Positions 57,037 through 63,956 of a stretch of 64,000 nucleotides of DNA are shown in pieces. Each line of letters opens with the position of its first letter. The stretch's first letter is position 1. The notes below the pieces were generated by a model. It was not told where the DNA came from and ran no database searches. It saw only the letters and a list, made by a program, of their open reading frames with translations. Source of the DNA: a virus; IMG/VR virus record IMGVR_UViG_3300044637_000586, positions 1 through 64,000 of that record; one strand, written 5' to 3'. The position numbers were made by a program, and so were the translations under genes.

Positions 57037-58957
57037 GGTATCAATCTACAAAGACTTCAATGACCTGCAAGGACACCAAATTACTGTGTTGGGCGCACTT
57101 GAACGAATTAGGACTGGAAAATCAAAGACACTTGTTGAGCAGGCGCGGGAAGCCAAAACCAAGAAAGAGGCGGACGATTTAAAAAAGAAACTTCCTGCCG
57201 TTTGTTTTAGCGGCACTTTTTCCAAAAGAAAGGACTCAGATCTGCTTGAGCATTCAGGATACATCGTTTTAGACTTCGATAACGTGTCGGATATGGCCCA
57301 AAAACGAAGCGAATTGTCACTTATAAGTTACATTACCGCTGTTTGGGTTTCACCCTCTGGAAAGGGCTTAAAATCGCTCGTCCAAATTGAGTGGAAAACC
57401 AAACATAAAGAGCATTTTGATGCACTAATGGCGGAAATGCCCGACATTGATAAGACCGGCCGTAATGTTTCCCGCCTATGTTTTGAGTCGTATGATCCGG
57501 AATTGTACTACAATCCAAACGCGGAAGTTTACACCAAGCTGCCTGTAAAGAAGGAAGACAGGAGGTTGCCACAACAGACAACTACCGAAACCATCAACGA
57601 TGACGATGCCATATTCAAGAACCTGCTTACATGGATGACGTCCAAGGGTGACGCGTTCCGTGAGGGGGAGAGGAACCACTTTGTGTTCAAGTTAGCCGCA
57701 AGCTGTTGCCGGTTTGGGATGATGGAAGAGACCTGCTACAGCCTGATGATGATGCACGTTGTCCCTGACGCTAGTTTCAGCCAAAGGGAATGTAAGCAAG
57801 CTATTAGTAGCGCGTACAGGGCTAACATGAATCAGTGGAATACAGCTGAATTTACAAAAGACCAACTGGTTACAAAGAGTAACCGGAAGGAAATTGACAT
57901 TGTAATCACCGCAGAAGATGCGGAGAATATTGCGGCGAATGATGTGATTTATGCGGAGGAAGTGATTGAGCAAGCCTCCGACATTTACTTACATGGATAC
58001 AGGGCCGCTCAACCGTTAGGCGTTCCGCTACTCGATAGGCACTTCAAGCGCGTGAAAGGCGATTTAACAATTGTTTCCGGAATAGGAAACTACGGTAAGT
58101 CTTCGTTTATGAAGTGGGAAATGGTATTTCGCATTGTTAGGTTTGGGGAGAAGGTTGCCATCTTCACTCCCGAAGAATTGCCCGCAGAACAGTTCTACCA
58201 CGACCTTGTGGAGATATACTTCGGCAAAGACTGCACGCCCAACAACCCCAACCGTCCGCCATACGATCTGTACATGAAGGCTTACAAGATGATTGGCGAA
58301 CACATCTTCATGGTGTACCCTAAGAGTGTAAGCCCTACCCCCGAATACGTTAAGGAGGTATTCCTTACCCTCATTGTCAAGCACGGGGTGGAACGGGTTG
58401 TTATTGACCCTTTCAATCAAATGGCCAACGACTACGCCAAGGGAGGGGGGCGAAGCGACAAGTACCTGGAGACGTTCCTGTCTGACTGCACCCGCTTTGC
58501 CCGCAAGAACAACGTGTACTTCGACATTGTAGTCCACCCGCACAAGATGCGTAAGGGCGATGACGGCAACTACCCATGCCCGGAAGTGTTTGATCTTGCA
58601 GATGGTGCGATGTGGAACAACAAGGCCGACAACATCCTGATCTACCACCGACCATTTGCTCAGACGGCCCCCGAAAGCCCAATATGCGAGTTTCACTCCA
58701 AGAAGATACGCCGACAGAAGATTGTGGGCATCAAGGGTTTCTTTGAGTTTCAACTACAGAGGAACACCCGCAGGTTCACGTTCGAGGGCGTTGATTACCT
58801 TCATCAGGCGATCGAGGGTAAATATGTACAGGCGCAGATTGAAGAACCGAAGCCATCAGTCATCCGTCCAAATAGGAACTGGACTGATTCCAAAGAAGCC
58901 AAGGAATGGAATGAAGATATTCAGCACCCGAACGGGTATAAAGAGGCTTGGGAATGA
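57017..58957 (+). CDS. Primase-helicase: VirE/BT4734-type primase fused to DnaB-like helicase (646 aa)
   Basis: Residues about 60-180 carry the BT4734/VirE N-terminal domain: CFSGTFSKRKDSDLLEHSGY, then IVLDFDNV (Asp86, Asp88) and ITAVWVSPSGKGLKSLVQIE. These are primase-polymerase-type active-site strands. A helical domain follows (GDAFREGERNHFVFKLAASC) as in primase C-terminal regions. Residues 330-600 are a SF4 RecA-like helicase with Walker A GIGNYGKSSF (Lys361) and Walker B VVIDPFNQM (Asp464). It should unwind and prime the phage fork. The combination is characteristic of Bacteroidota mobile elements and phages. Confidence 0.85.
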   Translation: MTAIHGKVSIYKDFNDLQGHQITVLGALERIRTGKSKTLVEQAREAKTKKEADDLKKKLPAVCFSGTFSKRKDSDLLEHSGYIVLDFDNVSDMAQKRSELSLISYITAVWVSPSGKGLKSLVQIEWKTKHKEHFDALMAEMPDIDKTGRNVSRLCFESYDPELYYNPNAEVYTKLPVKKEDRRLPQQTTTETINDDDAIFKNLLTWMTSKGDAFREGERNHFVFKLAASCCRFGMMEETCYSLMMMHVVPDASFSQRECKQAISSAYRANMNQWNTAEFTKDQLVTKSNRKEIDIVITAEDAENIAANDVIYAEEVIEQASDIYLHGYRAAQPLGVPLLDRHFKRVKGDLTIVSGIGNYGKSSFMKWEMVFRIVRFGEKVAIFTPEELPAEQFYHDLVEIYFGKDCTPNNPNRPPYDLYMKAYKMIGEHIFMVYPKSVSPTPEYVKEVFLTLIVKHGVERVVIDPFNQMANDYAKGGGRSDKYLETFLSDCTRFARKNNVYFDIVVHPHKMRKGDDGNYPCPEVFDLADGAMWNNKADNILIYHRPFAQTAPESPICEFHSKKIRRQKIVGIKGFFEFQLQRNTRRFTFEGVDYLHQAIEGKYVQAQIEEPKPSVIRPNRNWTDSKEAKEWNEDIQHPNGYKEAWE

Positions 58958-58998
58958 CGAAAAATGACATCTAGGGTATAAATTTAACTGTTTTTTTC

Positions 58999-59029
58999 TT
59001 GCACAAAAGAAACATATATGCTACATTTG
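58999..59029 (+). promoter_or_regulatory. Promoter of the SSB gene
   Basis: TTG at 58999-59001, 20-nt spacer, TACATTTG at 59022-59029, then a 33-nt A/T-rich leader to the start at 59063. A dedicated strong promoter is consistent with the high demand for SSB. Confidence 0.75.
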
Positions 59030-59062
59030 CGAATATAACCAATTAATTAATCATAAAAATCT

Positions 59063-59695
59063 ATGGGATTAAATCAAGGTGGTTCATCAAACCGTACTTA
59101 CCTCAGTATATCTGGCGGTAAGATTGCCAAGCGAGTTGCGGAAGGCACAGCTGGCTCAATTAAGTGTAACAGTAAAGACGGCACTAAGGTGTGGTACGAG
59201 GAGAGATACGCCTCTCTGTCTGGCTACATCACCGACGTGTTCAAACGTGTATCCGAACAGGGTTACGGAGATCAGCTGTGTGTTGTTCTAAAAGACGGAG
59301 ACAGCGAGTATCAAATCCAAATGCCGTGGTCATCGCGCTATTCATCAGGCTTCTTCTTGTCAATGCCTAACATCGATGCAGGTAAGGAAATTACTCTTAC
59401 TCCGTGGTCTAAGGAGATTGACGGAAAGACCCGTACAATGCTGTACCTCCGTCATGGACAGGAGGACATCAAGTGGGGTTGGACTAAAGATAACCCAGGT
59501 AATATACCTGAGATGAAACAGATCAAGGTAAAGGGGCAGGTTGTGTGGGACGACTCAGAACGCCAAGAGTTCTTTGAGAAGCACCTCAATGACATCTTCA
59601 TTCCGCAAATCAAGGCTGTGAGCGCTGTTAAAAAACTAGACTCTCACGCTCCGTCTTTGCCAAATGATTTTGACGACGACGGGTTGCCATTCTAA
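59063..59695 (+). CDS. Phage single-stranded DNA-binding protein (210 aa)
   Basis: The C-terminal tip DFDDDGLPF is the acidic peptide through which SSBs recruit other proteins. The body is a likely OB fold (VLKDGDSEYQIQMPWSSRYS, ITLTPWSKEIDGKTRTMLYL) with many aromatic residues. The N-terminus MGLNQGGSSNRTYLSISGG leads into the first strand. The size and position right after the primase-helicase, with its own promoter, support the call. It is unlike bacterial SSB in sequence, so it is a divergent phage type. Confidence 0.85.
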   Translation: MGLNQGGSSNRTYLSISGGKIAKRVAEGTAGSIKCNSKDGTKVWYEERYASLSGYITDVFKRVSEQGYGDQLCVVLKDGDSEYQIQMPWSSRYSSGFFLSMPNIDAGKEITLTPWSKEIDGKTRTMLYLRHGQEDIKWGWTKDNPGNIPEMKQIKVKGQVVWDDSERQEFFEKHLNDIFIPQIKAVSAVKKLDSHAPSLPNDFDDDGLPF

Positions 59696-59704
59696 TTTTA
59701 ACCA

Positions 59705-59747
59705 AGGCCGTGGCGGGGGATAAATGCAAGCTAACCCGCCACGGCTT
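59705..59747 (+). other. Long GC-rich hairpin after the SSB gene
   Basis: Bases 59707-59717 (GCCGTGGCGGG) pair with 59735-59745 perfectly, extended by one G.T and one A.T pair, around a 17-nt loop. No T-run follows, so it is not a standard terminator. Likely an mRNA stabiliser or a polymerase-slowing element that raises SSB output relative to the next gene. Confidence 0.6.
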
Positions 59748-59760
59748 AATCTAAACAAAC

Positions 59761-60246
59761 ATGAGATATACATTTAAAGACTTAGTGGAATTAGTGCCTG
59801 TAAGCAAAAGGTCGGAGTTCACAAAGGTTTACGAGTACCTGCACAAGATTGAAAATCCGCAGGAAAACGAAATACTCGAAATGGTAAGCAATTACTTTAA
59901 CGTAACCCCGGGTGATATCAAGAGCGATAAGAGATACGCCGACGTAGTCATGGCTAGGCACGTATACATGACCACCGTAAAGGTGTGTTCAACTAAAACA
60001 CTAGCCGAGGTTGCCAGGTCGATAGACAAAGATCACGCAACGGTTTGTCATGCGCTCAGAAACATCAGGAGGGACTATGATTTTAACAGTGTTAGGCGCC
60101 ATAAAATACGCAACTACATAGCACAACTAGATCCAGTTAAACAAGAACTATTACTAGACTTTTTCAATGAACGGAACCCTGATATCCTTACCACCTACGC
60201 CGCGGACGCAAACCGAGTTACGACACCTGCGGAGTCTAAGGCATAA
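59761..60246 (+). CDS. DnaA domain IV-like DNA-binding protein (161 aa)
   Basis: Residues about 42-105 reproduce the DnaA C-terminal domain: NYFNVTPGDIKSDKRYADVV, then ARHVYMTTVKVC, TLAEVARSIDKDHATVCHAL. In particular DHATVCHAL matches the DnaA signature (D-H-x-T-V-x-H-A) that contacts DnaA boxes. There is no AAA+ ATPase part, so it cannot load helicase on its own. It may mark the phage origin, compete with host DnaA at oriC, or act as a regulator. A helical N-terminus and a Thr/Ala/Asp-rich tail flank the domain. It lies between the SSB and other replication genes. Confidence 0.85.
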   Translation: MRYTFKDLVELVPVSKRSEFTKVYEYLHKIENPQENEILEMVSNYFNVTPGDIKSDKRYADVVMARHVYMTTVKVCSTKTLAEVARSIDKDHATVCHALRNIRRDYDFNSVRRHKIRNYIAQLDPVKQELLLDFFNERNPDILTTYAADANRVTTPAESKA

Positions 60247-60433
60247 GCTACTCATCGCCGACACAAAAAACCTCAAGAAAGGCGTGTATAAGCCAATGGG
60301 TAAATACAACAGAGATAAGAAGCTCATGCACATGATCAACGTAAGATTGTACGAACTAACGGGAAATGATATGTACATTTGGCTCGGCGGAGACTTTAAC
60401 GAACTAAAAAAAATAGAAGATGGGAAGAATTGA
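60167..60433 (+). CDS. Small protein overlapping the DnaA-like gene (88 aa)
   Basis: Starts 80 nt inside the previous gene in another frame. An internal ATG at 60296 would avoid the overlap but shorten the protein to 45 residues. The sequence in the overlap (TQTELRHLRSLRHKLLIADT) is helical and continues naturally into KKGVYKPMGKYNRDKKLMHM, supporting the longer form. Basic, soluble; no family recognised. Confidence 0.6.
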   Translation: MNGTLISLPPTPRTQTELRHLRSLRHKLLIADTKNLKKGVYKPMGKYNRDKKLMHMINVRLYELTGNDMYIWLGGDFNELKKIEDGKN

Positions 60434-60698
60434 GATAAAGGACGCAAGACGCACGATAAACGGAAAGAAGATTAACGCATTCCGTGTTAAAACCGTTGGC
60501 GAAAACAACGAGGTGTTGCAGATGTCCGAGGTACTCAACACGCCAGAGGCTGTAAAGACGCATTTAAAGGCAATGGCCCAAGCGTGGAATAGCGACGGAG
60601 ATTGTCAAGTTTTTGACTGCACTTACCGGGGCAAGTTTGATGGAAAGTCAATTGACCTGGACGAGTACGACAAACTGAAGTACAATGTCAATAATTGA
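60420..60698 (+). CDS. Small protein, weakly DUF1508-like (92 aa)
   Basis: The part INAFRVKTVGENNEVLQMSE followed by TPEAVKTHLKAMAQAW has the strand-turn-strand-helix layout of one DUF1508 (YegP) repeat, though the usual W-R-x-x-x and N-G pattern is weak. Overlaps its neighbours by 14 nt on each side. Function unknown. Confidence 0.6.
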   Translation: MGRIEIKDARRTINGKKINAFRVKTVGENNEVLQMSEVLNTPEAVKTHLKAMAQAWNSDGDCQVFDCTYRGKFDGKSIDLDEYDKLKYNVNN

Positions 60699-60828
60699 GT
60701 CGCTTATATACGAAAGATACAGCTGGATTCAAAACGGAATCAGTAAAACCATGTATATTTGCGTACCGGCCACATTGATCATAATGGGAGACATGAGCCC
60801 AAAAACACACTTTATATTTTGGAACTAA
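60685..60828 (+). CDS. Small possible membrane-associated peptide (47 aa)
   Basis: ATG overlaps the end of the previous gene by 14 nt. It encodes MSIIESLIYERYSWIQNGIS, then a hydrophobic stretch (MYICVPATLIIMGDM) that is marginal as a membrane span. Its low length gives limited confidence; the reading frame is otherwise the only one covering 60700-60830 on this strand. Confidence 0.4.
   Translation: MSIIESLIYERYSWIQNGISKTMYICVPATLIIMGDMSPKTHFIFWN
60754..60761 (+). promoter_or_regulatory. Possible -7 box before the membrane-protein gene
   Basis: TATATTTG matches the consensus, but lies inside the small upstream ORF and has no TTG at a fitting distance. It could give a short transcript for the 60849 gene. 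Confidence 0.3.
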
Positions 60829-60848
60829 AGAAGTCATTTATCCGATAT

Positions 60849-61058
60849 ATGTTGGAGCTTCCCAACATTACACTTACATCGTTCTTAATTGCATTTGTGA
60901 TCGCTTTTGCACTTTCTATTGTGCAGGAAAACTACCCAAGCGCATTAGGCTGCTTCCTAACGATCGCCACTATTCTCCCTATAAAGTACATGGTATGGAA
61001 AAAGCAAGGGCAGGTGGAAAATAAAAAGCAGAAAGTCATCGTAATCAAACGAAAATGA
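60849..61058 (+). CDS. Small membrane protein with two spans (69 aa)
   Basis: From ATG 60849: hydrophobic helix 1 (LTSFLIAFVIAFALSIVQ), a short loop, hydrophobic helix 2 (ALGCFLTIATILPIKYMV), then a very basic tail rich in Lys (KKQKVIVIKRK). The frame stays open to a TTG at 60759, but the ATG seems better. No family known. Confidence 0.6.
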   Translation: MLELPNITLTSFLIAFVIAFALSIVQENYPSALGCFLTIATILPIKYMVWKKQGQVENKKQKVIVIKRK

Positions 61059-61156
61059 GCAGACTAAAAAGTTTGTTGATACATTTGCTAAGTTGCGTTG
61101 TTTTGGCGCAAGTTCAGTTTGTTTTATTCATTTCGTTTGTGAAAACCGTCTCCTAG
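61055..61156 (+). CDS. 33-residue membrane peptide
   Basis: ATGA-coupled to the gene before it. It encodes MSRLKSLLIHLLSCVVLAQV then VQFVLFISFVKTVS, an almost wholly hydrophobic peptide with a basic N-terminus, as in a small inner-membrane protein. Its stop codon lies inside the stem of the terminator at 61142-61170, so termination and translation end are linked. Confidence 0.45.
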   Translation: MSRLKSLLIHLLSCVVLAQVQFVLFISFVKTVS

Positions 61157-61170
61157 TCGAGGCGGTTTTT
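61142..61170 (+). terminator. Intrinsic terminator at end of the SSB/DnaA-like unit
   Basis: AAAACCGTCTC (61142-61152) pairs with GAGGCGGTTTT (61159-61169, one G.T) around the 6-nt loop CTAGTC, followed by TTTTT. It closes the transcript from the SSB promoter. Confidence 0.8.
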
Positions 61171-61197
61171 GCTTTTTGGTGATAGTGATTATATTTG
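61169..61197 (+). promoter_or_regulatory. Promoter directly behind a terminator
   Basis: TTG at 61169-61171 (overlapping the T-run of the terminator), 18-nt spacer, TATATTTG at 61190-61197; start codon at 61213, 15 nt after the box. Confidence 0.7.
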
Positions 61198-61212
61198 TAA
61201 CATATCAACTGA

Positions 61213-62232
61213 ATGAAAAATAATGTACAAAACTATCTGAACATTCTCAACGACTCACGAGACATCAGTCAAAATAAGAAAATTGAACTGGAATGGGAGA
61301 ATGTAACATCTGGCGCAAGTCTAGACTCTTTCAAGCGAGCATTCCTGGCCTGGAAAAGAAAGAACGGGTCAAAACACGTAAAGAAGGCTAAGGTCAACCC
61401 ACACAAAGTAATGGGTGCGTTCGAGCAGATTATTAACGAGCTGGTTCCAGATAACAATCCACTAGCGTTACCTGAATCAAAGGAAAGGGAATGGAAACCA
61501 TATAAATTACCGGTAAATCACAATGATATTCTTTTTCTTACCGACATACACGTACCTTACCACAACATTCCTGCGCTCACGGCGGCGCTCAAGTACGGAC
61601 TCGAAAACGAAGTCAACACCGTCTACATCAACGGCGACCTCGTTGATTTCTATGCCATTAGCCGTTTTCAGAAAGATCCTCGCAAGCGCGACCTTGCATC
61701 CGAGATTTACATGGCGCGGGAGTTCCTCTACACGCTGCGGAAACTGTTCCCTACGCAAGCAATATATTTCAAAGCAGGAAACCACGACATCCGGTGGGAC
61801 CACTACCTCATCAACAACGCCTCTGACCTAGTTGGAATCGAGGAGTTCTCGCTTGAATCCATCCTGCACCTCAAGCAGCTCAACATCACCTTTATCCCGG
61901 ACAAGCAGCTTGTTCAAATGGGTAAGTTAATTGCCGTCCATGGCCACGAGTTTGGGCAGAGTATGTTTAGCCCGGTAAACATCGCCCGTGGACTCTACCT
62001 AAGGGCCAAGGACAACGCGATCTGCGGACACCACCACCAGACATCAGAGCATACTGAGCCAAATATCAACGGCAAAGTGACAACCTGCTGGTCGGTAGCT
62101 TGCCTGTGTGAACTACACCCGGATTATATGCCGATCAACAAGTTTACACACGGGTTCGCACACATCAAGGCGTTTGATAATGATGAGTTTGAGGTCATGA
62201 ACTACCGCATAGTAAACGGCAAGATTAAATAA
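61213..62232 (+). CDS. Metallophosphoesterase (339 aa)
   Basis: Calcineurin-like motifs in order: Asp111-Ile-His113 (FLTDIHVPYH), GDLVD with Asp142, GNHD with Asn190-His191, His243 in AVHGHEFGQ and GHHHQT with His273/His275. These bind two metals and cleave phosphoester bonds; phage relatives act as nucleases, phosphatases or cyclic-nucleotide enzymes that defeat host signalling defences. The first 100 residues are helical and basic (SFKRAFLAWKRKNGSKHVKK), probably nucleic-acid binding and found in phage versions of this family. It has its own promoter. Confidence 0.85.
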   Translation: MKNNVQNYLNILNDSRDISQNKKIELEWENVTSGASLDSFKRAFLAWKRKNGSKHVKKAKVNPHKVMGAFEQIINELVPDNNPLALPESKEREWKPYKLPVNHNDILFLTDIHVPYHNIPALTAALKYGLENEVNTVYINGDLVDFYAISRFQKDPRKRDLASEIYMAREFLYTLRKLFPTQAIYFKAGNHDIRWDHYLINNASDLVGIEEFSLESILHLKQLNITFIPDKQLVQMGKLIAVHGHEFGQSMFSPVNIARGLYLRAKDNAICGHHHQTSEHTEPNINGKVTTCWSVACLCELHPDYMPINKFTHGFAHIKAFDNDEFEVMNYRIVNGKIK

Positions 62233-62299
62233 CGAGCCGTAACATTTTCTGCTTGTTTTTTGTTACAAGGGTCTAAGAAATTTTTCCTTATTTTGCTAT

Positions 62300-62542
62300 A
62301 TGGAAAACTTGGTCGTAAAGGAGAGGCACTTGGGGAGGGAAAAGGCTCGCGGCCTTTACCACGAACATGGTCTGATCGAAATCGACCCAAGGCTTCCGGC
62401 CAAGGAGTACCTAGAGGTGCTGATCCACGAGTTTTTGCACCATGAATTCAAGCACTGGGAGGAAGATTATGTGAAAGAGTACGGGATAAAAATCTCCCAG
62501 TTCTTGTGGGAGATGGGGTATAGGAAAGTAAATTTGGAATGA
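62300..62542 (+). CDS. Minimal HExxH zinc-protease-like protein (80 aa)
   Basis: The core EVLIHEFLHHEFKHWEEDYV includes H-E-F-L-H (two zinc ligands plus catalytic Glu) with another HHEF-x-H nearby. This is reminiscent of the metallopeptidase core of small phage ImmA/SprT-type proteins. With 80 residues it is near the shortest possible zinc peptidase, so it may only bind zinc. It is preceded by about 65 nt with no gene (62233-62299). No promoter box of full consensus was found. Confidence 0.65.
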   Translation: MENLVVKERHLGREKARGLYHEHGLIEIDPRLPAKEYLEVLIHEFLHHEFKHWEEDYVKEYGIKISQFLWEMGYRKVNLE

Positions 62543-62543
62543 T

Positions 62544-62798
62544 ATGATGAGAGTCTTGCTTCCCATAGTGGTTGATACCGACGAGAAAAGAATCGCGGAC
62601 TTGGTTGGTGTGACTCCCGACAAGTACGAGTGTGAGCCAGCTATATTCTACAGGATAGACAATGTACGTCCATATCAAAATTACAAGAACCTCTGCATGG
62701 TCAGCTCCGGTGGAGACGACTTTATTGTGGGCCTATCAATGGATCAAGTGGACGATCTCATCATGAGCGACGTCAGCTTTATGTTCGGTGCAAATTAA
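62544..62798 (+). CDS. Small protein of unknown function (84 aa)
   Basis: Starts 1 nt after the previous stop; two ATGs in a row make the start uncertain by one residue. Beta-rich acidic sequence (MRVLLPIVVDTDEKRIADLV, PAIFYRIDNVRPYQNYKNLC). No known motif. Confidence 0.65.
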   Translation: MMRVLLPIVVDTDEKRIADLVGVTPDKYECEPAIFYRIDNVRPYQNYKNLCMVSSGGDDFIVGLSMDQVDDLIMSDVSFMFGAN

Positions 62799-62809
62799 AG
62801 TTAATTTTC

Positions 62810-62839
62810 TTGACTTTTACCACGCGTGTTGTATATTAG
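62810..62839 (+). promoter_or_regulatory. Promoter of the rightmost small-gene unit
   Basis: TTGAC at 62810-62814, 19 nt from TTG, TATATTAG at 62832-62839 (one mismatch to TAnnTTTG) and the start at 62848, 8 nt later. Confidence 0.6.
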
Positions 62840-62847
62840 CCACCTAA

Positions 62848-63339
62848 ATGAACGAAATGAACGACTTACAAAGAAAAAAACGACTGATCGTAACTGCTCT
62901 GGGTGCACAACAGATCTACGCGCAGTGTCATGATGAGTGTGTAGACTTGAAATTCTTCAAGCACGACATGAAAATGCACTCCAAAAACCTTATTTCTAAG
63001 CTAGAGCGTGAGCTCATGCCCATTTTTGGCGTTCTTGGCAACGTAGACGGCGGTGAGTCCTATCTAAAAGCCACTGAACTGATGGAAGTCACGCTTCAAA
63101 ACCTAGCCGTATTGCCGGTTGAGTATTGGGAGCTGATAAACAATGCAATTTTAGACTTACAAAGACAAATCGATGAAAAAAACCAAGCGGGGAGTGACGG
63201 CGTACATAGCGGATCAGATACAAACGTGCAGCCCACAGGAGAAACAAGTGTTGATGGAGATCATAGCGAAGAACCTGCCGACACTAAGAAGCATGAGGGA
63301 GCAGGAAATAGAAAATCTGCTAAGAAAGTGCAAAAATGA
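62848..63339 (+). CDS. Helical protein with disordered C-terminus (163 aa)
   Basis: The first 110 residues are helical (KKRLIVTALGAQQIYAQCHD, KFFKHDMKMHSKNLISKLER). The last 50 are Gly/Ser/Asp/Glu/Lys-rich and look disordered (SGSDTNVQPTGETSVDGDHS). The disordered part overlaps another ORF in a second frame (63173-63382), a typical sign of overprinting. Function unknown; it is the first gene of a transcript of small early proteins. Confidence 0.7.
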   Translation: MNEMNDLQRKKRLIVTALGAQQIYAQCHDECVDLKFFKHDMKMHSKNLISKLERELMPIFGVLGNVDGGESYLKATELMEVTLQNLAVLPVEYWELINNAILDLQRQIDEKNQAGSDGVHSGSDTNVQPTGETSVDGDHSEEPADTKKHEGAGNRKSAKKVQK

Positions 63340-63382
63340 CCTTTCCTCCACGGCCTATACCAGTGACAACACCCTTGGGTGA
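63173..63382 (+). CDS. Overprinted small helical protein (69 aa)
   Basis: Lies mostly inside the previous gene in another frame. It has a well-formed helix pattern (MKKTKRGVTAYIADQIQTCS, QEKQVLMEIIAKNLPTLRSM) that is more protein-like than the disordered frame it overlaps. An ATG with basic start and a full-length frame support translation. It overlaps the next gene by 47 nt as well. Low to moderate confidence. Confidence 0.45.
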   Translation: MKKTKRGVTAYIADQIQTCSPQEKQVLMEIIAKNLPTLRSMREQEIENLLRKCKNDLSSTAYTSDNTLG

Positions 63383-63527
63383 CGGATACATACTTTACAT
63401 AGCCCCGGGCGGAATGCTGGAAAACGATGAGATAACGGTCGTGCTGTCAAAAGGCGGCGAAATCAAGCACTTTACAAGCGATCAGGTGCGTGTGTGGAAA
63501 AACTCAACCTACGGAATACATGAATAA
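63336..63527 (+). CDS. Small beta-rich phage protein (63 aa)
   Basis: ATGA overlap with the 163-aa gene. TPLGDGYILYIAPGGMLEND, then EITVVLSKGGEIKHFTSDQV look like an SH3-like small barrel found in many phage early regions. Function unknown. Confidence 0.7.
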   Translation: MTFPPRPIPVTTPLGDGYILYIAPGGMLENDEITVVLSKGGEIKHFTSDQVRVWKNSTYGIHE

Positions 63528-63708
63528 TTACGTAATCACAATTTGGGACGGCGACAAGCTGGTCCACAACGCAAAAGCCAAGGCTAAGAGTCCAGAGTCG
63601 GCTAAGACTAAGGTTCTAAGCGACTGCTTCAAATTCGACAAAATGATGGGAACTGAACATAAATGGTCAAGCTACAGATGGGACATACAAGCGACAATAA
63701 GCCGATAA
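63520..63708 (+). CDS. Small protein (62 aa)
   Basis: The frame opens at 63490 but the ATG at 63520, 8 nt before the previous stop, gives MNNYVITIWDGDKLVHNAKA. Beta-strand start, then a basic helix (KSPESAKTKVLSDCFKFDKM). No family recognised. Confidence 0.65.
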   Translation: MNNYVITIWDGDKLVHNAKAKAKSPESAKTKVLSDCFKFDKMMGTEHKWSSYRWDIQATISR

Positions 63709-63956
63709 AATACGCATCGGACCTACTCAATGAGGTGGTTGTTGACATGATTATGCGTGAAAAGAAAGGTTTTTCTGAGTATAATCACACAATGGACCGC
63801 ACGGACCTGACTAGGGAGCAGTGGATCCAACACGCATACGAGGAGGCGCTCGACCTTGCGCTGTATCTGAAGAAGATTATGAAGGTTCAAGAGGTTTATG
63901 CAACCGGCCTGACGGGTGGGACCCCAATATCTACAGTCACAAACAAACGAATATGA
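63663..63956 (+). CDS. MazG-like / phage helical protein (97 aa)
   Basis: The region DLLNEVVVDMIMREKKGFSE followed by WIQHAYEEALDLALYLKKIM matches a small helical phage family with D-A-Y-E/x-E-A-L-D-L-x-x-Y-L. It is sometimes compared with MazG-type nucleotide pyrophosphohydrolases; the E-E-A-L-D core would hold the metal. Overlaps the previous gene by 46 nt; a second ATG at 63678 is possible. Involvement in nucleotide pool control is possible, not shown. Confidence 0.65.
   Translation: MVKLQMGHTSDNKPIKYASDLLNEVVVDMIMREKKGFSEYNHTMDRTDLTREQWIQHAYEEALDLALYLKKIMKVQEVYATGLTGGTPISTVTNKRI

Noticed and set aside
58064-58753. 229-aa reverse-strand ORF opposite the helicase domain
   Set aside because: Antisense to the Walker A/B region of the helicase; no independent support.
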